From NCBI GenBank assembly GCA_051883455.1, contig JBJETT010000012.1, positions 110,648 to 174,647 on the forward strand: 64,000 bases of DNA, written 5' to 3'. The notes beneath the pieces were generated by a model. The model saw nothing but the letters and a program-made list of their open reading frames with translations, was not told the DNA's origin and made no database searches. Both the position numbers and the translations under genes were made by a program. Below, piece by piece: positions 49,169 through 57,392 of this stretch; position 1 is the first letter of the stretch; each line of letters begins with the position of its first letter. This stretch comes from HGM11368 sp051883455 (GTDB lineage Bacteria; Bacillota; Clostridia; Christensenellales; UBA3700).

Positions 49169-49642
49169 ATGGATAAGCAACTAAAAAAAGCAAGAGAAGT
49201 ATTCGAATATCTATGCAATATGTGCGATAAAATGAATTTGAATTATAATAAAAACGAAGACAATTTGGCTATTGAGTTCATCTGTACCGGAGATGATTTG
49301 CCTATGTCATTTTTGGTGTACGTGGAGCAAGAACGTCAATATATAGGTTTGTTGTCAAGATTGCCTTTTAGCACGCCGGAAGATAAGGTGGTAGAAATTG
49401 CGTTGGCTGTTACGGCAATCAACTATACTATGCCCGACGGACATTTTGACTTTGATATCGATGAGGGTAATATTACCTTTAAGATGACTTCGAGTTATAG
49501 AGAGAGCCTTTTGAGTGAAGAAGTATTTCAGTATATGATGGGTTGGGCGCTCCATATAGTAGAAGAGTACAACGATAAGTTGTTTATGTTGGGCAAGGGC
49601 GCAATCGATATCAAGGACTTCCTACAAGAGATTAGCAATTAG
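49169..49642 (+). CDS. YbjN-like small protein, paralogue 2
   Basis: 157 residues, tandem duplicate of the preceding gene: F-E-Y-L-C-N-M-C-D-K-M, G-D-D-L-P-M-S-F-L-V-Y-V, F-K-M-T-S-S-Y-R-E-S-L-L-S-E-E. Twelve bases from paralogue 1, AAGGAGGTAG upstream. The pair probably serves the AAA+ protein upstream, perhaps as adaptors; inference from operon position and the similar N-terminal domain of that ATPase. Confidence 0.75.
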   Translation: MDKQLKKAREVFEYLCNMCDKMNLNYNKNEDNLAIEFICTGDDLPMSFLVYVEQERQYIGLLSRLPFSTPEDKVVEIALAVTAINYTMPDGHFDFDIDEGNITFKMTSSYRESLLSEEVFQYMMGWALHIVEEYNDKLFMLGKGAIDIKDFLQEISN

Positions 49643-49668
49643 AAATTTGCGATTACGTAAACGATTAG

Positions 49669-49699
49669 CCGCTCTCGCCAATCACGAGGGCGGTTTTTT
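49669..49699 (+). terminator. Terminator of the SpoVK-like operon
   Basis: CCGCTCTCG (49669-49677) and CGAGGGCGG (49685-49693, one G-U pair), then TTTTTT. Confidence 0.85.
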
Positions 49700-49882
49700 G
49701 TTAGTGTATTGTAGACTTATCTCGTCAATATGGCAAAGGCAACGATTTGTTGCGCGTTTGCCATATTTTGTTGCTTGAAAAAAGTAAGAAATAATTATAA
49801 TATTATAACGTCAACTTTAGGCGATAGATAGAGGAACTCTCTTTCGTCTACGACGAAATCAAAAGGTGCGGTATAAGAGCAA

Positions 49883-50482
49883 ATGAACAACGAGTTTGGA
49901 GAGAGAATAAGAGAATTGCGTAAACAAAGCGATATGACGCAAGCTCAGTTGGCGGAGAAGTTGGGGATTTCTCGTCAGGCTTTGTCTAATTGGGAGAAGG
50001 GAACTTGCGAACCCGATTATTTGGGGATATTGGGACTGTGTAAGGCATTGAACGTCGACGCCAATCGTTTGCTTGGCGTAGGCGAAATTAACGACCAAGA
50101 TAAAGAGTTTGATTTGTTGACGTCAACAAATCAAGGGAATGATAGCCGAGACGATAATCTCGTCGAAGTAGGACAGAACGATTTAGAAAGAAATAACTCG
50201 CCGAAAAAACGTACTAGAAAGAGTACGATATTATTGACGGCATTTGTACTTACGGTAGTGATTGTTGTCGGCGCTATTGCGTCTTTGCCGTTTTTTAATC
50301 CATTAAATTCCAACGTAGCCTATTCGGTATCGTTAAATTTGACAACCGCCGACAAGATGAAAGCAGTAGCGATTGCGTGCACGGCTGTTGCGATAGTCGC
50401 TTGTGTATGGTTGATAGAAACCGCCATAGAAAACAAGAAAAGCAAGCAAGAAACGGAGAAAAGCAATGACCGACAAATATAG
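49883..50482 (+). CDS. XRE-type helix-turn-helix regulator with two membrane spans
   Basis: 199 residues. HTH at residues 5-60: I-R-E-L-R-K-Q-S-D-M-T-Q-A-Q-L-A-E-K-L-G, then I-S-R-Q-A-L-S-N-W-E-K-G. An acidic linker (70-108) leads to two membrane spans at about 115-138 (I-L-L-T-A-F-V-L-T-V-V-I-V-V-G-A-I-A) and 161-180. Such membrane-tethered HTH proteins often sense envelope conditions. The following gene, overlapping by 17 bases, encodes a membrane-anchored protein, a likely partner. The ribosome site is weak (AGGTG is 14 bases away). Confidence 0.87.
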   Translation: MNNEFGERIRELRKQSDMTQAQLAEKLGISRQALSNWEKGTCEPDYLGILGLCKALNVDANRLLGVGEINDQDKEFDLLTSTNQGNDSRDDNLVEVGQNDLERNNSPKKRTRKSTILLTAFVLTVVIVVGAIASLPFFNPLNSNVAYSVSLNLTTADKMKAVAIACTAVAIVACVWLIETAIENKKSKQETEKSNDRQI

Positions 50483-50930
50483 ATTTACGACGATAGTCGC
50501 AACGATACTATTAATAGTATCGTTGGCGGGGGCGGTCTGTTGCCTAGTGCTTGCTAAAAAATATTCTTCAAATCAAATGCATGGAATGGCGACGGTGGTA
50601 GCGGTGGACGTCGCTGGAAGCAACGGTTTGATAATGGCTAAGGCAACCAACGAGTTTTGTCTCGGCACGACGATATTACATACGAGGCTAAAACTATACG
50701 TTAGCGACTACCAAGTGTATAAAGTCGAGGATATGATTTTGATTGACGTAGTTGAAGATTTTGATTTGAGTATTGGAGAGAGCATCGTTGCGGTGACCAG
50801 CACCGAAGGCAAAACTCGATACTGGTGTGCCGTAGTAGAATATAAACACGACGACAAACCGTGGAAAACTTGCAGTACGGCAATCATAGCTTTTGACGGA
50901 CAAGGCAAAGAGTGCTTGCCGTTCAACTAA
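50466..50930 (+). CDS. Membrane-anchored protein of unknown function
   Basis: 154 residues; N-terminal span at about 8-30 (T-I-V-A-T-I-L-L-I-V-S-L-A-G-A-V-C-C-L-V), then an extracytoplasmic domain of beta character (A-T-V-V-A-V-D, V-E-D-M-I-L-I-D-V-V-E-D, S-I-V-A-V-T-S). No family recognised. It overlaps the membrane HTH gene, so it is probably sensed by or senses for that regulator. Confidence 0.75.
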   Translation: MTDKYRFTTIVATILLIVSLAGAVCCLVLAKKYSSNQMHGMATVVAVDVAGSNGLIMAKATNEFCLGTTILHTRLKLYVSDYQVYKVEDMILIDVVEDFDLSIGESIVAVTSTEGKTRYWCAVVEYKHDDKPWKTCSTAIIAFDGQGKECLPFN

Positions 50931-51038
50931 AGTCAACGTTTTGTTGACAAGATGCAAGGTCTCGTTGCTTGAAGTGAGCGACTGTGGACGGTATAATGAG
51001 ATTGAGAGAAACGCGGTATCACCGCGTGCGGAGGGCTT

Positions 51039-51572
51039 ATGACGAAAAAAGCGATAGTCGGAGTAGTGATAGCGATTGCGATTGTAGTGTTGGTTGCGGT
51101 GCTTATTTGGGGACTGCAACCCGTGCAACAACAGCAAGTTACTTATGAACAGCTACAAAAAAAGGACGGAAAGCTTGACGGAAAAATCGTGCCCGAAAGC
51201 TTGCCTTTTGACGGAATAGTGGAATATTGTGCAATCACCTATCCGCAAGGACACGACGGGGTCGTGCCGTTGAGATTTGAACTGAGAGATGAAAGGGCGA
51301 CGGGATATATATTGGTTTTGGTAGGGGAAAACAAAAAACTGACTATAGACGCAAGAAACATAAATAACGCTATTGACGAAGAAATGACGACGGCTACTTA
51401 TCGAGGCTTGCAAGCGACGTACAAACTAACGAGCACGGAAAACGCGAGCGTAGCGACGATAGTATGTCAAGGGCTATCGTGCAAGTTCGAGTATGCCGAA
51501 ACAGCCGTAGCCGACTTGGAGAACGACGTAAAGGCAATGCTAGACGAGATAGCACGCAAAGTTAATCTATAA
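51039..51572 (+). CDS. Membrane-anchored protein of unknown function
   Basis: 177 residues; span at about 5-25 (I-V-G-V-V-I-A-I-A-I-V-V-L-V-A-V-L-I-W), then an outside domain with Y-Q-like repeats Q-Q-Q-Q and strand-rich sequence. GCGGAGGGC precedes the ATG. Same direction as the two genes before and probably the same unit, 108 bases later. No family recognised. Confidence 0.75.
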   Translation: MTKKAIVGVVIAIAIVVLVAVLIWGLQPVQQQQVTYEQLQKKDGKLDGKIVPESLPFDGIVEYCAITYPQGHDGVVPLRFELRDERATGYILVLVGENKKLTIDARNINNAIDEEMTTATYRGLQATYKLTSTENASVATIVCQGLSCKFEYAETAVADLENDVKAMLDEIARKVNL

Positions 51573-51586
51573 TAGTAAAATAAAAT

Positions 51587-51614
51587 GGGCAACCGTGATA
51601 GGTTGCTCTTTTTT
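51587..51614 (+). terminator. Terminator after the membrane-protein cluster
   Basis: GGGCAACC (51587-51594), loop GTGATA, GGTTGCTC (51601-51608), then TTTTTT. Confidence 0.85.
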
Positions 51615-51690
51615 GGACCTCTTGCCGAGCCGTACACTCAAAAAGAGGCTTGGATAAAAAATAAGAACTATGCAAATATTAATAATATAT

Positions 51691-51719
51691 TTTACATTGG
51701 TGTAAAAAAGATATATAAT
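51691..51719 (+). promoter_or_regulatory. Promoter of the flavodiiron gene with palindromic operator
   Basis: TTTACA (51691-51696), 17-base spacer, TATAAT (51714-51719). TTTACA-ttgg-TGTAAA (51691-51706) is a perfect palindrome over the -35 box. The ATG at 51727 is seven bases after the -10 box and has no ribosome site, so the transcript should be leaderless. Confidence 0.75.
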
Positions 51720-51726
51720 ACAAACT

Positions 51727-52926
51727 ATGATTAAGCAAACTATTTCTAATGATATATATTACGTAGGAGCAAGCGATAGAAGAATAAAGTTGTTCGAAAA
51801 TATCTATCCGCTAGATAGAGGCGTAAGCTACAACAGCTATCTTATCGTATGCGAAAAGACGGCGCTACTTGACAGCGTTGACGACGCAGTGGGTAGAGTA
51901 TTTTTGCAAAAGGTCAAGGACGCGCTTGACGGTAGAGGATTGGATTATTTTATCGTCAATCACATGGAGCCCGACCATTGCGCGTGCATAGAGGACGTGA
52001 TGAATACTTTTCCTAGCGTTACCCTCGTCACCAACAACAAGGCTGCGATGATGATACAAGAATACTTTGGTTGCGATTGGGCGGAGAGAAGAATAATAGT
52101 CAAAGACAACGATACCTTGAGCCTTGGCAACCACGAGTTGAAGTTCGTATTTGCGCCAATGGTGCATTGGCCTGAGGTTATGATGACCTTGGATACGACG
52201 ACGGGCATTTTGTTCTCTGCCGATGCATTCGGCACTTTCGGCGCGCTCAGTGGCAACGTCTTTGCCGACCAAGCCTACAAGGGTGACGAGTGGCAAGAAG
52301 AGTCGAGAAGATATTATACCAATATCGTGGGCAAATACGGCGTGCAAGTCAAAAATGCTCTCGCAAAATTGACGGGCGCTGATATCAAAATGCTCGCACC
52401 GCTCCACGGACCTATTTGGAGAAAGGATTTAGACAAAATACTCGACAAGTACACCAAATGGAGCAACTATCAATGCGAGGATAAGGCTGTCGTGCTGATA
52501 TACGGCTCGATTTACGGACATACCGCCGAGGCGGTGGATATGCTTGCGGCGCAGTTGGACAACCTTGGCGTTAGCAACTTGAAAGTGTACGACGCATCTA
52601 ACGTCGACGTGTCGTATCTGGTGGCTGAGAGCTTTAGATGCTCGCATATAGTCATTGCATCGGCGACCTACAACGGCGCGATATTTACACCGATAGAGAG
52701 ATATCTTGCTGAGATTATCTCGCACAATCTTCAAAATCGTACGATAGGTATCGTGGAAAACGGCACTTGGTCGGCTATTAGCGGAGCTTTGATAACCAAA
52801 GAATTGGAAAAGATGAAAAACATCACTTTGCTTGGCAACAAGGTATCCGTCAAGGCGGCACCGGGCGAGGATAACTTGGACTCTATCAAGGCATTGGCGG
52901 AAGAAATATGCGAGAGCTTGAAATAA
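51727..52926 (+). CDS. fprA: A-type flavodiiron protein (FprA)
   Basis: 399 residues. The metallo-beta-lactamase diiron domain has ligands H79, E81, D83 and H84 in H-M-E-P-D-H, H147 in V-H-W-P-E, D166 in S-A-D-A-F-G, and H227 in P-L-H-G-P-I. The C-terminal flavodoxin domain, from about 252 (V-L-I-Y-G-S-I-Y-G-H-T-A), binds FMN. It reduces oxygen or nitric oxide to harmless products in the anaerobic cytoplasm. Last codons overlap the next gene. The electron donor may be the rubredoxin modules elsewhere; inference. Confidence 0.95.
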   Translation: MIKQTISNDIYYVGASDRRIKLFENIYPLDRGVSYNSYLIVCEKTALLDSVDDAVGRVFLQKVKDALDGRGLDYFIVNHMEPDHCACIEDVMNTFPSVTLVTNNKAAMMIQEYFGCDWAERRIIVKDNDTLSLGNHELKFVFAPMVHWPEVMMTLDTTTGILFSADAFGTFGALSGNVFADQAYKGDEWQEESRRYYTNIVGKYGVQVKNALAKLTGADIKMLAPLHGPIWRKDLDKILDKYTKWSNYQCEDKAVVLIYGSIYGHTAEAVDMLAAQLDNLGVSNLKVYDASNVDVSYLVAESFRCSHIVIASATYNGAIFTPIERYLAEIISHNLQNRTIGIVENGTWSAISGALITKELEKMKNITLLGNKVSVKAAPGEDNLDSIKALAEEICESLK

Positions 52927-53606
52927 GAATTAGGCAATTTTTGGAAGAAAAGGCGGAGGAAGAATACCGCCTTTTTTCTACAAAGCTCACGCCGACGGAC
53001 TATGAGATTTTGGGTGTAAGAATGCCTTGGCAAAAGAGCCTTGCCAAAGATATTGCCAAGCGTGATAGCCGAGAGGTGTTAGAGTATCTGGACGATGCTA
53101 GCCCTATGAGCTTTGAAGAGCTCAACGTGTACGGCTTGGCTGTGGCATACGCCCACCTCACCGACCAAGAAAAAATGAAATATATGAAGAGATACTTTGG
53201 GTTGATTGACAACTGGGCAAGCTGTGACAGCATAGTGTGTGCGTGCAAGTTTGTAGGCAAAAAACCCGATACGTATCGAGATTTTGTGGCTAAACTTGCA
53301 TTTGACTTAAGACCTTTCGTTGCTCGTGCGGGCATTGTTTTGATGATGACGTACTACCTTGACGACGAGCACATAGAAGAGGTGCTGAGAGAGGTAACTA
53401 AGATTGACGCCAAGCACTATTACGTTTCTATGGCGATAGCTTGGCTCGTGGCTACGTCGCTTGCCAAGAATTGGGATAAGACGATATCTCTCTTGGAGAA
53501 TAGACTGCTAGACGAAGCAACTCACAATAGAGCTATTGCCAAAGCAAGAGAGTCGTATCGCATAGAGCCGTGGCAAAAAGAATATCTCAAAGGATTGAAA
53601 GTATGA
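52908..53606 (+). CDS. DNA alkylation repair protein (AlkD family)
   Basis: 232 residues, all-helical repeat protein. G-V-R-M-P-W-Q-K-S-L-A-K near residue 37, E-L-N-V-Y-G-L-A-V-A-Y-A, and I-D-N-W-A-S-C-D-S-I-V-C are AlkD family blocks (the W and D that line the DNA face). Removes alkylated bases. Overlaps fprA by 19 bases and the next gene by four. Confidence 0.88.
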   Translation: MRELEIRIRQFLEEKAEEEYRLFSTKLTPTDYEILGVRMPWQKSLAKDIAKRDSREVLEYLDDASPMSFEELNVYGLAVAYAHLTDQEKMKYMKRYFGLIDNWASCDSIVCACKFVGKKPDTYRDFVAKLAFDLRPFVARAGIVLMMTYYLDDEHIEEVLREVTKIDAKHYYVSMAIAWLVATSLAKNWDKTISLLENRLLDEATHNRAIAKARESYRIEPWQKEYLKGLKV

Positions 53607-54109
53607 AGGCGCAAACAAGAATAGTGACGCATCCATTTGCACCCATAATTGACGCGGACAGCAAGGTCTTGATATTGGGCAGCGTGCCGTCGGTCAAGTC
53701 GGTGGAACAAGGTTTCTACTACATGAACCCACGCAATAGGTTTTGGCAAGTAACGTCGCATATTGTCGGTCAAGACTTGACGAGTATGGATAACGAGGGC
53801 AAGAGCAAGGCTCTACTTGACGCGGGCATAGCCCTATACGACAGCGTGTATCAATGCGAGATTGAGGGTAGCAAGGATAGTAGCGTAAAGGTAGTCGTTG
53901 CCACCGATATATCCAAATTGACAGCGGGTAGCCAAATAAAGAGGGTGCTTTGCAACGGACGATTGAGCTACGATACGGCAAAGAAATACAATCCTGATTG
54001 GGAAGATAGGCTCGTACTTATGCCCTCCACAAGCCCCGCCAACGCAGCCAAAAGTTTGCAGTCGTTGATAGAAATATGGGGAAAAGAAATAGAGAGCTCA
54101 ATGGCGTAA
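53603..54109 (+). CDS. DNA-deoxyinosine / hypoxanthine-DNA glycosylase (UDG superfamily)
   Basis: 168 residues. L-I-L-G-S-V-P-S-V-K-S (about 24-34) and Y-Y-M-N-P-R-N-R-F-W are the motif A region of UDG family 6; L-M-P-S-T-S-P-A-N-A is the second motif. Removes deaminated adenine. It starts within the alkD-like gene end (ATG at 53603), forming a short repair cassette behind fprA. Confidence 0.9.
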   Translation: MKAQTRIVTHPFAPIIDADSKVLILGSVPSVKSVEQGFYYMNPRNRFWQVTSHIVGQDLTSMDNEGKSKALLDAGIALYDSVYQCEIEGSKDSSVKVVVATDISKLTAGSQIKRVLCNGRLSYDTAKKYNPDWEDRLVLMPSTSPANAAKSLQSLIEIWGKEIESSMA

Positions 54110-54273
54110 AGCAAGTGAGAGAAGGCGTAGTCGATTATCTCCTAAAATGACATAATAATAAAAATGCTTTTGGATAAGTAAAATTTATAATTATTAAACA
54201 AATCTACTTCAAAACAATAGCCAAAAATCAAAAAAAGTGATATGCTATACACAAATGTGTGGGGGTTTGACAA

Positions 54274-55539
54274 ATGGAAGCATTGATTAACTTTATCAAA
54301 GAAAATCTTATAGTATGTTGCGTTGTCGTTGCCGCTATAGTACTTCTCATCATCGTACTCGTGGCAGTTAGCGCAAGCAAGAAAAAGGCAAAGAAAGTTG
54401 GAGACAAGCAAGTAGCCGAAACCGCTGAGGTACATACCGAAGAGAAGAGCGAAACTCAAATAGAGGCACCGGTTGTGGAAGAAGTTAAGACCGAAGAAGT
54501 CGTAGAACCACAAGTGGTGGAAGAGGAAATTGCCGAAGAAACCAAAGAAGAGCCTGTAGAAGAGGCTGCAGCCGAGGTAGAAGAGGCAACCGTCGAAGAG
54601 ACTGCTGAGGAGCCTAAGGAAGAAGTCGTAGAAGAAACTGCTACCGAAGAAGTGGCTGAAGAAGCAACTGCAGAGGTTGAAGAAGTAGTAGAAGAAGAGC
54701 CAAAGGCTGAAGAAGAAGTAGTAGAAGAAAAGCCTGCTAAGCAAGCAAAGAAAGAAGTTGCGGCAACCGAAGAGAAGCCTGCTAAGAAGCCTGCAACAAA
54801 GCGTGGCGCAGTAGGTAAGTGGCAAGTATATCAAAAGAGCGACGACGAGTTCGTAGCATATTTGCACGCCAACAACGGCACCGTATTGCTCACCAGCGAA
54901 ACCTATTCTTCCGCTAAGGGCGTAATGAGCGGTATCGAAACTATCAAGAAAAACGTAGACCTCGGCAAGTTCGAAGTCCACTGCGACAAGAAGGGCAACT
55001 ACTATTATAAGCTCAAGAGTGGTGCCAACAGACTCTTGTGCGTGGGCGAGGTTTATAGCTCTAAGACAAGCTGCGAAAACTCTATCGAGTCTGTCAAGAA
55101 ATTTGCTCAAAACGCAATTTTGATGGAAGACGTAATCGAAGACAAGACCGTCATCAAGTACGAGCCAACAGGCGAAGTTGCAGTAGCTAAGAAGGGCTAT
55201 ACCGGCAAGTGGACTATAGAAGAAGTGGATGATATGTATCTTGCCAACTTGTGGGCTTCCAACGGCGAGTTGTTGCTCGTGACCGAGTCTTACAGCACCG
55301 AGGCGGCAGCTAAGTCGGCAATGGAAAACATCAAGAAAAACGCATTGGCTAACAACTTTATCATCGATAGAGACAAGACGGGTAGATATTATTACAAGCT
55401 TAGAAATACTCAAAAATCTATCCTTTGCGTGGGCGAAACCTACGACACTCTCGACCGTTGCGTAAGTGCAATCGAGTCTGTGAAGAAGTTCTGCAACAGC
55501 GCAAAATTGGTAGAAAAAGCAGAAGACGACAAAGAGTAA
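54274..55539 (+). CDS. Membrane-anchored Glu-rich protein with YegP (DUF1508) repeats
   Basis: 421 residues. Span at 10-32 (I-V-C-C-V-V-V-A-A-I-V-L-L-I-I-V-L-V). A Glu/Val/Ala-rich linker, about 48-180, is built of imperfect E-E-V and E-E-P repeats and then basic (K-K-P-A-T-K-R). Four YegP-type repeats follow (185-410), seen as K-W-Q-V-Y...N-N-G-T-V-L-L-T-S-E-T-Y, Y-Y-Y-K-L-K-S-G, K-W-T-I-E-E and G-E-L-L-L-V-T-E-S-Y. Their function is unknown. A strong terminator follows. Confidence 0.88.
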   Translation: MEALINFIKENLIVCCVVVAAIVLLIIVLVAVSASKKKAKKVGDKQVAETAEVHTEEKSETQIEAPVVEEVKTEEVVEPQVVEEEIAEETKEEPVEEAAAEVEEATVEETAEEPKEEVVEETATEEVAEEATAEVEEVVEEEPKAEEEVVEEKPAKQAKKEVAATEEKPAKKPATKRGAVGKWQVYQKSDDEFVAYLHANNGTVLLTSETYSSAKGVMSGIETIKKNVDLGKFEVHCDKKGNYYYKLKSGANRLLCVGEVYSSKTSCENSIESVKKFAQNAILMEDVIEDKTVIKYEPTGEVAVAKKGYTGKWTIEEVDDMYLANLWASNGELLLVTESYSTEAAAKSAMENIKKNALANNFIIDRDKTGRYYYKLRNTQKSILCVGETYDTLDRCVSAIESVKKFCNSAKLVEKAEDDKE

Positions 55540-55557
55540 AATTCAATACGACGAGTA

Positions 55558-55587
55558 TAGCGACGCGTAAGGCGTCGCTATTTTTTT
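55558..55587 (+). terminator. Terminator of the YegP-repeat gene
   Basis: TAGCGACGC (55558-55566), loop GTAAG, GCGTCGCTA (55572-55580), then seven T. Confidence 0.9.
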
Positions 55588-55814
55588 GTCCAAATCAATA
55601 GCCGTGCAATATCGTAGGCGAGCGTTGAATATTGTACGCCTTACGATAGCAGTTAGCAACGGTCTATTGAGCTATAGAAAAGACTAAAGATTGCCGATAT
55701 TTTTGCAAGCAAAACAGGGAGATTGGAAGCAATTTCCAAAATTTGTGTGTTGCAGTAGCGGGGCGCGATAGGGTAAAATCATCTTGACTATACTGTAAGC
55801 GCAAAGGAGGAAAA

Positions 55815-56651
55815 ATGAAAAGAGTATTGGCAATAGGGATAACTTTGATATACATATTGGTGGCTACTTTAGGGTGCGCTACGGCGGCGGGCGACATTGA
55901 TAGAGAGGACGCGTTTTTGCCAAGTGAAGAGCCTTCCGTAGAGGAGAACTTGCCGACGACGGACGAGTCTAACGAGGAGCAAGAGGAGCAAAGCCCCGAA
56001 GAACAACCCGCTCCAACGCCCAAGTACGACGTCATGGTCATGTCCAACGTCAACAATCTAAATATTAGGTCGGGCAAGGGTAGCGGATATTCCGCTCTCG
56101 GCAGTATCAACGCCAAGGATATGCTCGCTTACGTGGCAACCGAAGGCGGTTGGTACAAGGTGAGATATAAGAGGGGATACGGCTACGTTTCGGCTTCTTA
56201 TACCCAAATAAAATATATGCAAATGAGCGACAATCAAACCGTCGAGGACGTGCTTAACGTAGCCAAAGGGCTTATGGGCTATCCGTACGTGTGGGGCGCG
56301 CAAAGATACCATTGGGGCAACGGAATACTCAATCGCAACTTCGTTCAAGGTCAGTTTGACTGCTCGTCGTTGGTGCAATACGTCTTTTACATAGGGGCGG
56401 GAGTGGTACTTGACGTCAACACGAGGACGCAGGTCTATCAAGGGCGCACGGTGTCCGAGTTGGCAAGAGGCGACGTGATGTTTTTTACCAACGCCGACAG
56501 AGTTGGACTGAGCGGACTGGATAGAGTGGGACACGTAGCGATTTATCTCGGCGACAACTATATTTTGCATACCGCCAGCGACTATGCCGTCATCGAACCG
56601 ATAAGCTCGCTGAGATGGTCGTATTTTATCGTGGGTAAAAGGATGATATAG
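55815..56651 (+). CDS. SH3-domain NlpC/P60 lipoprotein (cell-wall peptidase)
   Basis: 278 residues. Lipoprotein signal: K-R, hydrophobic run, then L-G-C at residues 19-21. An acidic Pro/Glu linker (30-70) follows. SH3b-like domain about 75-130 (N-L-N-I-R-S-G-K-G-S-G-Y). NlpC/P60 domain 140-278 with catalytic Cys in F-D-C-S-S-L-V-Q-Y and His in G-H-V-A-I-Y-L-G. Cleaves peptides of peptidoglycan at the cell surface. AAAGGAGG precedes the ATG; thiN follows. Confidence 0.93.
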   Translation: MKRVLAIGITLIYILVATLGCATAAGDIDREDAFLPSEEPSVEENLPTTDESNEEQEEQSPEEQPAPTPKYDVMVMSNVNNLNIRSGKGSGYSALGSINAKDMLAYVATEGGWYKVRYKRGYGYVSASYTQIKYMQMSDNQTVEDVLNVAKGLMGYPYVWGAQRYHWGNGILNRNFVQGQFDCSSLVQYVFYIGAGVVLDVNTRTQVYQGRTVSELARGDVMFFTNADRVGLSGLDRVGHVAIYLGDNYILHTASDYAVIEPISSLRWSYFIVGKRMI

Positions 56652-56680
56652 TTGTCACTTAGGCAAATAAATTGTATAAT
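56652..56680 (+). promoter_or_regulatory. Promoter of thiN
   Basis: TTGTCA (56652-56657), 17-base spacer, TATAAT (56675-56680). The ATG at 56687 follows after six bases, so the mRNA is probably leaderless. The -35 box overlaps the end of the upstream gene. Confidence 0.75.
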
Positions 56681-56686
56681 AGATAT

Positions 56687-57283
56687 ATGAAATGTATTTG
56701 CGTAGGGGCAGGGGATAAGCCTAATAAGAATATTGTCAAAGAGTCGGGGGATTTGCTCGTAGCCGTGGACGGCGGTTGGAACTATGTCGACGAGAATATC
56801 GTAGATATGGCAGTGGGCGACTTCGACTCTTTGGGCTACCAACCCGATAGCGACAAGGTAGTCAAGCTCGAAGTCCGCAAGGATTATACCGACATGTGGG
56901 TGGCGTGCCAAAAGGGCTACGAGTTAGGATATAGAGAGTTTTGGCTATACGGGGCTACGGGCGGACGGTTTGACCACACCCTTGCCAATATCCAGCTGGC
57001 GACCAACCTTGCTAAAAAAGGGTGCGAGGTTGTCGTCAAGGACAACTCTTTTGACCTAATTGTAACTAGCTCTCAAGTGGTGCTTGACGATATGGTGGGT
57101 AGAAACGTGTCGGTGTTTGCGGTGGATAGTGCGGTGGTCGATTTGATTGGATTGGACTATTCGGCACAAAATTTGACGATAAACAACGACTTTCCTATTG
57201 GCGTCAGCAACCGCGTTGTGCATGAGCGCGCCGTCGTCAAAGTTAGACGCGGTGTGACGGTAATTGTGGTCGATTTTGACTAA
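56687..57283 (+). CDS. thiN: Thiamine pyrophosphokinase
   Basis: 198 residues from the ATG at 56687. A-V-D-G-G-W-N-Y, A-V-G-D-F-D-S-L-G, D-Y-T-D-M and G-A-T-G-G-R-F-D-H-T-L-A-N-I are the family motifs. Converts thiamine to thiamine diphosphate with ATP. Slightly shorter than average. In many Firmicutes thiN follows rpe; here it stands alone after an NlpC lipoprotein gene. Confidence 0.93.
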   Translation: MKCICVGAGDKPNKNIVKESGDLLVAVDGGWNYVDENIVDMAVGDFDSLGYQPDSDKVVKLEVRKDYTDMWVACQKGYELGYREFWLYGATGGRFDHTLANIQLATNLAKKGCEVVVKDNSFDLIVTSSQVVLDDMVGRNVSVFAVDSAVVDLIGLDYSAQNLTINNDFPIGVSNRVVHERAVVKVRRGVTVIVVDFD

Positions 57284-57319
57284 AATTTGAGATATGGTTT
57301 GACTTTTTTTAAAAAAGCA

Positions 57320-57348
57320 TTTACAAATACGGCTTTTTGTATTATAAT
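57320..57348 (+). promoter_or_regulatory. Promoter of the large membrane protein gene
   Basis: TTTACA (57320-57325), 17-base spacer, TATAAT (57343-57348); a 44-base leader with GGGGG before the ATG. Confidence 0.7.
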
Positions 57349-57392
57349 TTTTTTACTATAAAGTTTTTGTAACAAATCAATGGGGGTTATTT

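Noticed and set aside
54142..55413. Minus-strand frame of 423 codons, Phe/Leu rich
   Set aside because: It is the antisense of the Glu-rich linker and YegP repeats; GAA/GAG codons read backwards give Phe and Leu.
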